DNA of 64,000 nucleotides from JAFEBO01 sp050730655 (GTDB lineage: Bacteria > Planctomycetota > Phycisphaerae > Phycisphaerales > UBA1924), in the NCBI GenBank assembly GCA_050730655.1, contig JBOHNL010000013.1, forward strand, positions 124,001 to 188,000. Reading direction: 5' to 3'. Below are positions 34,018-42,957 of the stretch, piece after piece (the stretch's first letter is position 1; each line of letters opens with the position of its first letter). A program made the translations under genes and the position numbers. The notes beneath the pieces are model-generated. The model ran no database searches, was not told the DNA's origin, and worked only from the letters and a program-made list of their open reading frames with translations.

Positions 34018-36785
34018 TTCTTCGCCCCTCCGCCCTCCTTGGCGGCCGGCGCGGCAGTCGGCGCTGGCGGGGTTGGCGCATCCGGTCGGATCGGATCAAT
34101 CGCTTCATCGATGTTCGTACCCATCGTCGCGTAACAGGTCGACCGATCCGCCAGCCGCTCCGACTGGAGCTTCGCAACCAGCTTGACCCGTTCGTCCGTT
34201 GATTCCATCGCGGCCTTGAGCGCCGGAGCATCCGCGCTCGAGCAGCGTGTGAGCAGAGCGATCGGCAGAATCGCAGGATCCTTTTCCTCCAGCACAACCG
34301 TATCGAAATCAATGAACTCCGGAGATTGCTTCGCGGTGGGCACAATCGCCGCAAGGGCCGCGCGAGCATTCGGCGACAGCGATGGATAGCGCTTCGCCAG
34401 TGCCTGAGCCATCGTCTGCCGATCGACCGGAGTGACCTTGAGCGAACTGAAGCTTTCGCCGAGTACACGCGTCCGCGCCGCGGCCCCGAGCCGGACGACC
34501 GCGCCCTCGCCCGCGCTCTGCGCCTCCGCCGCGAAGTCTGCGGCGCCAAGCGTCGCTTCACGGAGCGTCGTGCGCACGATGATGGGCAGATCCGACTGCA
34601 CGCAGCCCGGACCGGGATCGATCAGCCCGCGCGGGCCGGTGACAAACCCCTGCACAACGCGATACTTCGCTCGGACCACCTGAGACGCGACGTCCTCGCA
34701 GAACCAGCCCGCAAAGCCCGGGTCGGCCCAGACCACGGCCTCAATCGACTCTCCCGGCATCAGGCGCAGCCGTCGATCAAGATCGATCACTTCGGGCTTT
34801 GAGAATCGGCGTGCATCCGCATCTCTCAGATCGAGGTTGGGCGAGAACAAAAAGCGGCTGTTCAGCGGCTTGTTCGCGCCGAGCCCCATCGGCAGCGCGC
34901 CCAGGTTTCGGATACTGATCTTGACGAGCATCGGCGACAGCGGCTCCTGCGTCGTCGCGAGCGGCTCGGTCGAGACACCCACAAACGTGCGGGGCTGATC
35001 GACGATGTCTTCGATCCAGCGGGGCACCGCCGCCGCGAGTTTTTCGAGCTCGACCGTCTTGGCAAAGAGCGGCTCGCGCTTGCCGGCGAGTTTGTCGAAC
35101 AGCGTCGAGGCCAGCGCTCCCTGCGGAGTGAGCGGCTCGTTGCGGATGATCTCGCGATACGACGCGCCGGCCTCGGCCTTTCGTCCGAGCGCTTCGAGCA
35201 CCCGAGCCTTTGCGAGTTCGCCGTACAGCCGTGCGTCGCTCAGGTCCGGGCTCTCGCTGGTCGTGTCGATCCCGAGTCCGGTCAGCGACGCGAGCGCTTC
35301 TTCCGCCTTGCCGTCGTGCATTTTCATCAGCGCCGCGATCACGGCGGTACGAATGTCGTCCGTGGGAAGCGGCGGATCGAGATCCTTCATTCCCGATTCA
35401 ACCTGCTTTAGTTGTGAACCGGTGAGCGCACGGACTAACGCCAGATCGACCTTTGCGTCGCGCGCAATACGCATCGCATCCGCTTTGCCAATCCCCTTCG
35501 GACGCTTCTCATCATCCGGCGATTCGTTCAACATCTTCGCGACGGTCAGATCGAATTCCGAGAGCGATGTCTCGAGCGAATCGGTATTTCCTTCACCAAA
35601 CGCGGCAAGCGCACGCATCTGCTCCGCAACTCGGGGCAGACGCAGTGACATCGGGTCCACGACTTCTTCCCCCGGCACGTTCTGGATCTTCTGGCGATCG
35701 GCGATCTGACGCGCGTTGTGGCGCTCGGTGTTGAGCGACTTCTCGAGATCCTCGCGCACCGTCTTCGGGCCCGACACCTGCCACGCAAGTATGAGGCGTT
35801 CGAGATCCTGCTCGCCCCCGATCTTCGCGCCTGCTGCGGTCTGAATCTTCTCGCCGATGCGGAACAGGCGGTTCGCGCCGACGAATGCGCCGTTGCTCGC
35901 CAGTTCCTCGGTCATGTTCATGTAGATGCCAGGGTCGAGCGGATCGCTGTAAAGCAGATTGCTCAACAACTCAAACCGGCCGACCGGGTCGTTCACCGCC
36001 GCGGCAAAGAACGTCTGCGCAACAAGCGCCGCTTCCTTGTTCGTCGGGTCGAGCGCCGTCGCCAGCTTCAACTTCTCGGCAAACTTGTCGTCGTTGTTCC
36101 GCTCGCGATAAAGCAGCGCCGCGTCGAGCGCAAGGCGGCTGCGAATCGCCGGATCGATCGCCCGCCCGTCCGGTCCCAGAAATCGTTCGTATGCCGCCAG
36201 ACGCGACTCGACCGTCTGCAATCGGTCGATGCTCGACGAGACCAGCCGAAGCTGTGCGACCGTGTCCTTCGGATCAAGCTTGAGCAGCACCTTCGTCGCG
36301 GCAATCGCGGCTTCTTCGTCTCCTGAATTCCACTGGCTTTCAATCTTGCGCCGCACCAGGTCGGCATCGTCCGGACGGATGTTGCCCGCCAACTCAAACA
36401 GGACAGATGCCAGCTTGTAATCGCGCACCGTCGGATTTCCCGCCAGACGCAGATCCATCATCGCCAGGCGCGCAAGCGACCGTGCCGCATAATCATCAAT
36501 CGACCACGCCGGCACCGTGCTGACCGGAGCAGTCGTGCTTGGCACGAGCGCCGGTGAACCGCTGGTCGCCGAGCTCGCCGCGGCTGTGGCAGGAGTCAGC
36601 TTGTGCTGCGCGAGCGCTGGCATCGCCAGTCCCGAGGCACAGGCAAGCAGCAACGCACTGGCCCGCCTCGCATCGGGCAGAAAGCAGTTGTTGCGACGGT
36701 TCGACTTCTTCAGCAAGCGTTCGCCTCCATGCCTCGTTCGTTCCCCGGCCATGCCCGGTTCGTCCCCAACTTCGCATCCTGCCAC
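34014..36785 (-). CDS. large exported TPR-like protein, unknown function
   Basis: The protein starts at Met 36785 or a later Met (36752, MAGERTRHG). A signal peptide or anchor covers roughly residues 40-60 (ASALLLACASGLAMPALA), followed by an Ala/Ser/Thr-rich stretch. From about residue 85 to 560 the sequence is a series of helical hairpins of the tetratricopeptide kind, for example KLASVLFELAGNIRPDDADLV, EAAIAATKVLLKLDPKDT and KVLEALGRKAEAGASYREI. The C-terminal third is a beta-rich domain that I do not recognise and ends in a Pro/Ala tail. It is coupled to the membrane protein that follows, and lies seven bases after a small membrane protein, so the three genes are likely one operon. TPR proteins of this size commonly act as scaffolds. 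Confidence 0.8.
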   Translation of the reverse strand: MAGCEVGDEPGMAGERTRHGGERLLKKSNRRNNCFLPDARRASALLLACASGLAMPALAQHKLTPATAAASSATSGSPALVPSTTAPVSTVPAWSIDDYAARSLARLAMMDLRLAGNPTVRDYKLASVLFELAGNIRPDDADLVRRKIESQWNSGDEEAAIAATKVLLKLDPKDTVAQLRLVSSSIDRLQTVESRLAAYERFLGPDGRAIDPAIRSRLALDAALLYRERNNDDKFAEKLKLATALDPTNKEAALVAQTFFAAAVNDPVGRFELLSNLLYSDPLDPGIYMNMTEELASNGAFVGANRLFRIGEKIQTAAGAKIGGEQDLERLILAWQVSGPKTVREDLEKSLNTERHNARQIADRQKIQNVPGEEVVDPMSLRLPRVAEQMRALAAFGEGNTDSLETSLSEFDLTVAKMLNESPDDEKRPKGIGKADAMRIARDAKVDLALVRALTGSQLKQVESGMKDLDPPLPTDDIRTAVIAALMKMHDGKAEEALASLTGLGIDTTSESPDLSDARLYGELAKARVLEALGRKAEAGASYREIIRNEPLTPQGALASTLFDKLAGKREPLFAKTVELEKLAAAVPRWIEDIVDQPRTFVGVSTEPLATTQEPLSPMLVKISIRNLGALPMGLGANKPLNSRFLFSPNLDLRDADARRFSKPEVIDLDRRLRLMPGESIEAVVWADPGFAGWFCEDVASQVVRAKYRVVQGFVTGPRGLIDPGPGCVQSDLPIIVRTTLREATLGAADFAAEAQSAGEGAVVRLGAAARTRVLGESFSSLKVTPVDRQTMAQALAKRYPSLSPNARAALAAIVPTAKQSPEFIDFDTVVLEEKDPAILPIALLTRCSSADAPALKAAMESTDERVKLVAKLQSERLADRSTCYATMGTNIDEAIDPIRPDAPTPPAPTAAPAAKEGGGAKK

Positions 36786-36791
36786 CAGCCG

Positions 36792-37115
36792 CTACCAGAG
36801 ACCCTTTACAAACCCGCCAACCGAAACAAGCAGCCCCAAAAACACAAAACCCTCCGCCACGGCAACCATCCGCCGGTCGGCATACGGAAACCATCGGTCC
36901 GCGACCGCCGCCATAAACACGAACTGCCCGGCACAGAGTGCCGCCAGCCCCAGCCATAGCCCGTGTGCGCGGATCCAGTCGCCGGTTACCGGTCCGCCCA
37001 GCGCCGCAAGACCCGCGATCGCCAGGAGGGCAGACCAGACGGTAAACAAGATTGTGCGAACTAGAAGAACCGCTGCGGGCGAGGCCATCCGTAACTCCGT
37101 CGTATGCCGAGCCAA
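36792..37115 (-). CDS. small membrane protein, unknown function
   Basis: The 107-residue protein has three hydrophobic helices (AVLLVRTILFTVWSALLAIAGLAAL, GLWLGLAALCAGQFVFMAAVADRWF and VAEGFVFLGLLVSVGGFVKGLW). I do not recognise a family. It starts at Met 37115 or Met 37088 and is upstream of the TPR gene with a six-base gap, so they are probably co-transcribed. It is divergent from the M14 peptidase gene. Confidence 0.7.
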   Translation of the reverse strand: MARHTTELRMASPAAVLLVRTILFTVWSALLAIAGLAALGGPVTGDWIRAHGLWLGLAALCAGQFVFMAAVADRWFPYADRRMVAVAEGFVFLGLLVSVGGFVKGLW

Positions 37116-37163
37116 ACGCTATGCGCAGCACCGTCCAACTTCTGGTAAGATTCGTCCGGTTCG

Positions 37164-38612
37164 TTGGGGTTTGGGAGCCAAGTTGTGCGCAATCTTTCAA
37201 CCTTCGCCGGGATTGGTGCTTGTACGTTCAGCCTCGCCTCGGCATGCGCTCAATCCGCCTCGATCCTTCCCGAGCGTTTCGATGAACAGCTCGTCGTGCG
37301 GATTCATCCGCGGGACGTGCGCGATATTCAGTTGATGCAGGCGATCTCGGCGGACCGCTGGACTTGCGGTCCAGGCGGACAAAACGGCGAGGCCGAGTAC
37401 AGAATCTCGACGAACGACCTCCCGACGCTGACTCGCGCCGGGCTGCCATTTGAAGTCACGATTCCGGATGTCCAGGCGCTCGTCGACGCTGAGCGGTCGG
37501 AATTAGACGATCCTTTCCGCGATCGCGGCTTCTTTGATTCCTTTCCCACACCGGACGCGACAAAGGCGTACGTCGATTCGCTCGTCGCCGCATATCCGAC
37601 TTTCGTCTCGCGAATTTCGATCGGCTTGTCGCTCCAAGGACGCGAGATTTTTGGCTTTCGCCTGACGAGCCCGGTCTTGCCGGTTGGCGGCTCTCCCCGT
37701 AAACCGGTCGTCGCGATCGATAGCCTGCAGCACGCGCGCGAATGGATCACGCTCACAAGTTCGCTTTACGCCGCAACGCAGCTTCTCACAACGTACAACA
37801 CCGACCCGCGAGTGCGTGCCGCGCTCGACCGGTACGAGTTTGTCTTCGTCCCGATCGTGAATCCCGATGGATATGAAATCACGTGGAACAGCGACCGCTA
37901 CTGGCGAAAAAACGCCCGAACCATTTCACCTCCGGTACAGATTGTCGGCGTCGACCTCAATCGAAACTGGAGTGTTGGTTGGGGTTTGAATAATGGATCG
38001 AGCGGCGGGTACACCAGCGAGGACTACCGCGGAAAGTCCCCATTCTCCGAGCCCGAAACGACGGTGGTGAGGGACTATTTTCTGGCCATCCCGAAAATGG
38101 CGGCATTCATCGATGTCCATAGCTACGCGGCAACCATTCTGCGCCCCTGGGCCTATCAGTGGCAGACGCCGCCGGGTTACCCGGCCCTGATGCGCATCGG
38201 CCAGGCAATGTCCGCCTCGGTGAAAACCAAAACCGGAGTTACGTACGGCATGGGCGGGCCTGAACTTCTCTATCTCGCGTCGGGAACGACGCCTGACTGG
38301 GCTCACGGCACGACCGGCGCGATCGCGTACACCATGGAGATGTACAGCCGATCCGGAGGCTTCTCTCCCAGCGCAAGTTCGATTCCCTTGTCAGGAAATG
38401 AATTTCTGTTGGCGCTCGTATCGATGACGGAGCACCTCTGCCCCGCTGATCTGAATCTCGACAACGTCGTGGACGATACAGACTTCACACTGTTTGTCGT
38501 CGCGTACAACGACCTGCTCGCGAACGCGGGCGACCTGACCGGCGACGGAATGACCGACGACAGCGACTTCTCGCTGTTTGTCGGCGCCTACGACCAGTTG
38601 ACCTGCCAGTGA
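37164..38612 (+). CDS. secreted M14 carboxypeptidase with dockerin-like tail
   Basis: This zinc carboxypeptidase (peptidase M14) has 482 residues: a signal peptide (about 1-29, ending ASACAQS), a propeptide-like part (about 35-120), the peptidase domain (about 130-420) and two EF-hand-like dockerin motifs (DLNLDNVVDDTDFTLFVVAYN and DLTGDGMTDDSDFSLFVGAYD). Zinc ligands are His190 and Glu193 in QHAREW, plus His in DVHSYA. The substrate-binding DLNRNW lies at 264-269, and the catalytic Glu is in YTMEMY. It should remove C-terminal residues from proteins outside the cytoplasm. It shares its C-terminal tail type with the transglutaminase and its paralogue, so the three may be localised the same way. 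Confidence 0.93.
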   Translation: MGFGSQVVRNLSTFAGIGACTFSLASACAQSASILPERFDEQLVVRIHPRDVRDIQLMQAISADRWTCGPGGQNGEAEYRISTNDLPTLTRAGLPFEVTIPDVQALVDAERSELDDPFRDRGFFDSFPTPDATKAYVDSLVAAYPTFVSRISIGLSLQGREIFGFRLTSPVLPVGGSPRKPVVAIDSLQHAREWITLTSSLYAATQLLTTYNTDPRVRAALDRYEFVFVPIVNPDGYEITWNSDRYWRKNARTISPPVQIVGVDLNRNWSVGWGLNNGSSGGYTSEDYRGKSPFSEPETTVVRDYFLAIPKMAAFIDVHSYAATILRPWAYQWQTPPGYPALMRIGQAMSASVKTKTGVTYGMGGPELLYLASGTTPDWAHGTTGAIAYTMEMYSRSGGFSPSASSIPLSGNEFLLALVSMTEHLCPADLNLDNVVDDTDFTLFVVAYNDLLANAGDLTGDGMTDDSDFSLFVGAYDQLTCQ

Positions 38613-38643
38613 GGCCCGCCGCGCCGGACGATTCTCGCCGGAT

Positions 38644-40719
38644 TTATCCGAGCGCCATCGTCATCAGGAATTCGGCGTTGGTCTTCACCTTCTTGAGGCG
38701 ACCCTTCAGCAGTTCCATCGCCTCGACGACGTTCATGTCGCTGAGCACCTTGCGCAGGCGATGGACCAGTTCAAGTTCCTTGCCATCGAGCAGCAGTTCT
38801 TCGCGGCGCGTGCCCGACGCGGCAACGTCGATCGCCGGCCAGATGCGCTTCTCGACCAGCTTGCGGTCAAGATGCAGCTCGCTGTTGCCCGTGCCCTTGA
38901 ACTCTTCGAAGATGACCTCGTCCATCTTCGACCCGGTGTCAACGAGCGCCGTGCCGATGATCGTGAGCGAACCGCCCCGCTCGATGTATCGTGCGGCACC
39001 GAAGAACTTCTTCGGGCGCTGCAGCGCGTTCGAGTCGAGACCGCCCGTCATGATCTTGCCCGAGTGAGGCATCTCGGCGTTGTACGCGCGGGCCATGCGT
39101 GTGATCGAGTCGAGCAGGATGACCACATCCTCGCCGAACTCCACCATGCGCTTGGCCTTTTCGATGACCATTTCGCAGACCTGCACGTGGCGGTGGCTCT
39201 GCTCGTCGAACGTGCTCGCGACCACTTCGACATTTTTCGCCGTGCAGTGACGCTTGAAGTCGGTCACTTCTTCCGGCCGCTCGTCCACCAGCAAGACGAT
39301 GATCTTGACGTCCGGATAGTTCTTCGTGATCGCCCTGGTCATCTTCTGCATCAGCACGGTTTTGCCCGTGCGGGGCGGCGCGACGATCAGCGCACGCTGG
39401 CCCTTGCCGACCGGCGAGACCAGATCCATCACGCGGCACTCGATCTCGTCCGGAGTCGTCTCCAGCACGTAGCGCTTTTCCGGGTGCAACGGCGTCAGGT
39501 CTTCAAAGTTCACAATGTTCGCGATCGCCTTCGGATCCTTGCCGTTGACGGTCTCGACACGCAGAAGCGCGAAGTACCGCTCGCTCTCCTTCGGAGGACG
39601 AACCATTCCGCGCACTGTCATGCCACGCCGAAGCCCCAGCCGACGAATCACGCCCGGGCTCACATAGATGTCGTCCGGTCCCGGCAGGTAACTCTGCTCC
39701 GGGCTGCGCAGGAATCCAAACCCGTCCGGCAGCATCTCGAGCGTCCCCTCACCGAACATCAACCCCTGCTTCGCAGCGCGGGCCTTCAAAATCTTAAAGA
39801 TAATGTCCTGCTTGGTCAGCTGATGGAAGTCGGTGAGACCTTCCTTCTCGGCGATACCAAACAGCGCATCGATTTCCTTCAACTGAAGTTCGTTAATGCT
39901 GATCGCGTTCTTGAGCGCCGAGGGATCCGCGCTCTTGGCAATCCGCTCAAGCTCAATACCTTCCCGTTCAAGTTCCTCATCGCTCGGCAGATCCCCCAAG
40001 TTCATGCGCTGATACCCACCACCCCCGCCTCCCCCACTCGGCGGACCATAACTGCCGCCACCACTCGGGCCGCTCGGGGCAAAACCGCCGCCTGAGCCGC
40101 CCGGGCCACCAAAGCCCATGCCGCCACGGCGCTTCTTGCGTTTGCGGCGACCACCGCGATCATTCCAACTACCACCTCCACCGCCACCTTGCGGATATCC
40201 GCCGCCTCCACCTTGGCCGTAATTTGGATAGTTGCCTTGGGATTGGGTGCCTTGCGATGGTGGTGCTGACTGGCCGGCTGACGGGCCGTTTGCGGGTCCG
40301 TTCGAAGGGCTGCTGGACGATTGCGAGGCGCTGCTTTGGGCACCTTGCGAGCTGCCAGCCGTGGAGGTCTGTGAGGGCCCACTCGACTGGTGCGAGCTGC
40401 CGGAGTTGCTGGAGCCCGCGTTCGAGCCGTGGCTGTGGGAACTTCCGGAGTGTCCGCCGCTGTGACTGCTCGGCGCGGGGCTGGGAGGCGCCTTGGGCGC
40501 GGGCGGGACGTCCTCGTAGCGCGGGGTGACCGGGCGATCGCTTCGCGAAGTCGAGCGCTCGGACGCGGGGGCGCGTTCGACGGGCGCTTCGGGCTTTGGT
40601 TCAGCGACGGCGGCCGAGGCCTTCTTTGTGTCGCGGCGCGGGCCGACGGGGCGGAACTTCGAGCCGGAGCGTTCGGTTTTCGCGTCGGGCTTGGACGAGT
40701 CGCCAGATGACTTTGCCAT
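38644..40719 (-). CDS. rho: transcription termination factor Rho
   Basis: Rho is the RNA-dependent ATPase that ends transcripts. The start is Met 40719 (MAKSSGDSSKPDAK); an open frame upstream is leader. Of 690 residues, the first ~255 are low-complexity: Ser/Lys/Pro/Gln, then Gly-rich with RRKRKKRRGG. Next come the N-terminal helical part (INELQLKEIDALFGIAEKEG), the cold-shock-like primary RNA site (GFLRSPEQSYLPGPDDIYVSP) and the ATPase core. The core has Walker A VAPPRTGKTVLM, LLVDERPEEVTDF, Walker B VVILLDSITRMARAYN, and the arginine-finger region. E. coli Rho has 419 aa, so the extension is the notable part. Such disordered extensions are known in several phyla and can aid RNA binding or condensate formation. 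A 5' leader of about 290 bases precedes it. Confidence 0.95.
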   Translation of the reverse strand: MAKSSGDSSKPDAKTERSGSKFRPVGPRRDTKKASAAVAEPKPEAPVERAPASERSTSRSDRPVTPRYEDVPPAPKAPPSPAPSSHSGGHSGSSHSHGSNAGSSNSGSSHQSSGPSQTSTAGSSQGAQSSASQSSSSPSNGPANGPSAGQSAPPSQGTQSQGNYPNYGQGGGGGYPQGGGGGGSWNDRGGRRKRKKRRGGMGFGGPGGSGGGFAPSGPSGGGSYGPPSGGGGGGGYQRMNLGDLPSDEELEREGIELERIAKSADPSALKNAISINELQLKEIDALFGIAEKEGLTDFHQLTKQDIIFKILKARAAKQGLMFGEGTLEMLPDGFGFLRSPEQSYLPGPDDIYVSPGVIRRLGLRRGMTVRGMVRPPKESERYFALLRVETVNGKDPKAIANIVNFEDLTPLHPEKRYVLETTPDEIECRVMDLVSPVGKGQRALIVAPPRTGKTVLMQKMTRAITKNYPDVKIIVLLVDERPEEVTDFKRHCTAKNVEVVASTFDEQSHRHVQVCEMVIEKAKRMVEFGEDVVILLDSITRMARAYNAEMPHSGKIMTGGLDSNALQRPKKFFGAARYIERGGSLTIIGTALVDTGSKMDEVIFEEFKGTGNSELHLDRKLVEKRIWPAIDVAASGTRREELLLDGKELELVHRLRKVLSDMNVVEAMELLKGRLKKVKTNAEFLMTMALG

Positions 40720-41072
40720 GAATCTCAAAACTCCGAATGTTGCCCTTGGCGCGCCCGAGTGGGACGCTGAGGACATGCAAATTGTGACTTGGTAAGCGCT
40801 CGAAGAGCGGATGCGGACGGACGCGTGACGAAAACTCGCGCCAGTAAGGAAGAGTTGGCCCGCCGGTGGTTCCGAATTGCTTCGATCTTGCCCCGTGCGG
40901 CGTGCGTCAAAGCACACACTGGCCGACTGGGCGGAGAACCGACTAAAGCAACTTGAAAGCGGCGGGAAAGTCCGGTCAGAAGCGCTGGTCCAAAACCCGC
41001 GTCACCGGTCTCCTGAGTATAGCCAAGTATCCGCGGCGGCGACAAGCGATCGGAAAGGGCGGGTTTCGATGC
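40720..41072 (-). promoter_or_regulatory. rho promoter and long leader
   Basis: This 353-base gap contains no convincing gene on either strand. On the minus strand a sigma-70-like promoter can be read: -35 TTGTCG (41045-41040), an 18-base spacer, and -10 TATACT (41021-41016). Transcription from it would give a leader of about 290 bases before rho. Rho is autoregulated through its leader in E. coli, so a similar role is possible here. No clear hairpin plus U-run is present. Confidence 0.5.
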
Positions 41073-42254
41073 TTACTTGAGGACGGGTGAAGCGGCCTCT
41101 ATTTGCTGGATCAATTCCGCGACGCGTGCACCGAGCGATGCACGATCGCCGTCGTTTTGTATCACGTATGTACTGCGAGCACGCTTCTCGCTCAGGAGCA
41201 TTTGTGCCGCCTCGCGCCGGGCGAGTTCCTGATCGTCCCAGCCACGCGACCGGACGCGTTCGAGCCGCTGCTCGCGGGGAGCATCCACAAAAACGACCGC
41301 GTCGCACTCCTTGTCAACACCGGCTTCGAGCAGCAGCGGAGCGTCGATGACAACGATGCGGACATTGCGTGACGCGGCGGAATCGATATCGGCGCGGCGG
41401 CCGGCGCGCAATTGCGGGTGAACGAACGCTTCGAGCCGGCGACGCTCCTGGGGATCGGCGAAGACGATGTCGGCGACGCGTTTGCGATCGACCTTGCCAT
41501 CAACCAGAATGCCGGGCCCCCACCACGAGACGAGCGTCGTTTTGGCTTCCGGCGTTTCGAGCACGGCTTTGGCGCGCGTGTCTGAATCGAGAACAAGTGC
41601 GCCACGCGATTCGAGTTCGCGGGCGACGGCGCTCTTGCCGGCACCGATGCCGCCGACGAGGCCGAGGACGATGGGGCGGGCGAGATGCGAGTGTGCTGAG
41701 TCCCGCTGCCCGGAGTCCTGAGTCGGACGATCGCCGAGACCGGAGTCGGAAGTGCTGCCGCGGCTCGCTTCGTCCAGAGCGCTGCGCACCTTGGCGAGCA
41801 CGGTGTCGGGATTGTCGACCATACTCCAAACGATCTCGACGCCGCCGGTTCCGGCGGAAGCGATCCCGATCGTGCCGATTCCGGCGAGTCGTTCGAGGAA
41901 CGATCGCGAAACGAATGTGTTCTGCACGCGGCTGAGCGGGATCTCCGCGCCGATACGTGAGAAGACGCCTTCGGTTGCGCGCACTCGCATGGTTGTCAGT
42001 TCATAGCGGCAGCATGCGACCCAAATGGCCTGCCAGGCCACGCGCGCTATGAGGAGCCCGAGCAGAACGGCAAGCACCAGCGTGCGCTGCTGTGATGGCG
42101 GCACAAACCACCAGAGCACTGCGAAGCCGACGATCAAGATGAGAATGGAACGGAGCGGGCGGATGACGATCGATGCAGCCGAAGGGCGGAAGAGAAGAAT
42201 CGTGCGCTCGGATGCTGGCGCGGCTGCGTTGGAGTTGGAAGAAGGGGTCGTCAT
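41073..42254 (-). CDS. coaE: fusion of PH-like membrane domain and dephospho-CoA kinase
   Basis: The C-terminal part (about 194-393) is dephospho-CoA kinase, the last step of coenzyme A synthesis. It has P-loop GGIGAGKS (201-208), VLDSDTRAKAVLE, WWGPGILVDGKVDRKRVADIVF, HPQLRAG, IDAPLLLEAGVDKECD and a C-terminal helix. The N-terminal part (about 1-160) is different: two membrane helices (IRPLRSILILIVGFAVLWWF and LVLAVLLGLLIARVAWQAIW), then a bacterial PH-like domain (YELTTMRVRATEGVFSRIGAEIPLSRVQNTFV). A Ser/Asp/Gln-rich linker of about 30 residues joins them. Stand-alone CoaE is about 200 aa and soluble; this one would be held at the membrane. The sequence is continuous with no frameshift. It lies 47 bases after hpt. 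Confidence 0.9.
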   Translation of the reverse strand: MTTPSSNSNAAAPASERTILLFRPSAASIVIRPLRSILILIVGFAVLWWFVPPSQQRTLVLAVLLGLLIARVAWQAIWVACCRYELTTMRVRATEGVFSRIGAEIPLSRVQNTFVSRSFLERLAGIGTIGIASAGTGGVEIVWSMVDNPDTVLAKVRSALDEASRGSTSDSGLGDRPTQDSGQRDSAHSHLARPIVLGLVGGIGAGKSAVARELESRGALVLDSDTRAKAVLETPEAKTTLVSWWGPGILVDGKVDRKRVADIVFADPQERRRLEAFVHPQLRAGRRADIDSAASRNVRIVVIDAPLLLEAGVDKECDAVVFVDAPREQRLERVRSRGWDDQELARREAAQMLLSEKRARSTYVIQNDGDRASLGARVAELIQQIEAASPVLK

Positions 42255-42301
42255 CCGATCGCGAGCAGGAAGTAGTTGAGTGCGACACCCGCTCGGAACT
42301 T

Positions 42302-42907
42302 CTATCGGCCGATCGCTTCCTGCTTGAGAACGCCGATGTACGGAAGGTTGCGATAAAAGCCGTCGTAATCGAGGCCGTAACCGACGACGAACTCGTTTGG
42401 AATTTCAAAGCCGACATAGTGGGCCTTCACTTCGCGCTTTCGGACCTCGGGCGGCTTCTTCAACAAGACGCAGATCCGGATGCTCGCGGGCTTCTGCACG
42501 CGGATGAGTTCATCGATGAGGCCGAGGGTCTGCCCGCTGTCGAGGATGTCATCGACGATGACGACGTGCTTCCCGGCGAGGTCCTTGGGCAACTCTCCCG
42601 CGAGTTTCGCGCCCTTGCTCGCGACGCTGGTTCCCGGATAGCTCGAAACCGCGACGACGCGCAGGCTGAGCTTCAGCGTGAGTTCGCGGATGAGATCAGC
42701 CGTGAAGACAAGCGCGCCGGTCAGGATCGGCACGAAGATGATCCGGCCGGTGTCGTCGTCCGTCACCGTTTTGCCGGCTTGGCCATTGGCGGCGTGTTCG
42801 CGTTGCAACTCTTCCTGCAGGTCCTTCGCGAGCTCGCGCCCGAGATCATGAACCCGTAGCGCGATCTGGGCCCGGTCAATAAGGATGCTTTCGACATCTG
42901 CAACCAT
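42302..42907 (-). CDS. hpt: hypoxanthine phosphoribosyltransferase
   Basis: Purine salvage enzyme joining hypoxanthine or guanine to PRPP. The 201 residues show the type I PRPP-binding motif VVIVDDILDSGQTL, the N-terminal GRELAKDLQEELQ, IIFVPILTGALVFTADLIREL and the C-terminal VGYGLDYDGFYRNLPYIGVL, all typical of Hpt. The length is slightly above the usual 175-185. It lies between the FmdB-type gene and the coaE fusion in the same direction, probably one transcription unit. Confidence 0.93.
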   Translation of the reverse strand: MVADVESILIDRAQIALRVHDLGRELAKDLQEELQREHAANGQAGKTVTDDDTGRIIFVPILTGALVFTADLIRELTLKLSLRVVAVSSYPGTSVASKGAKLAGELPKDLAGKHVVIVDDILDSGQTLGLIDELIRVQKPASIRICVLLKKPPEVRKREVKAHYVGFEIPNEFVVGYGLDYDGFYRNLPYIGVLKQEAIGR

Positions 42908-42957
42908 GGGGAGAAGGTATCAACTCCGGCGCGGCCGATCTGCCAGGCGTGGCCGGC

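Noticed and set aside
32948..34561. Open frame (537 codons) on the minus strand overlapping the flippase-like gene
   Set aside because: The product is a run of Arg, Trp and Ala with no hydrophobic pattern; the other frame gives a sensible membrane protein.
40725..41045. A 106-codon frame upstream of rho on the minus strand
   Set aside because: The product is Arg/Ser/Ala-rich without a recognisable pattern, and the region contains the likely rho promoter.
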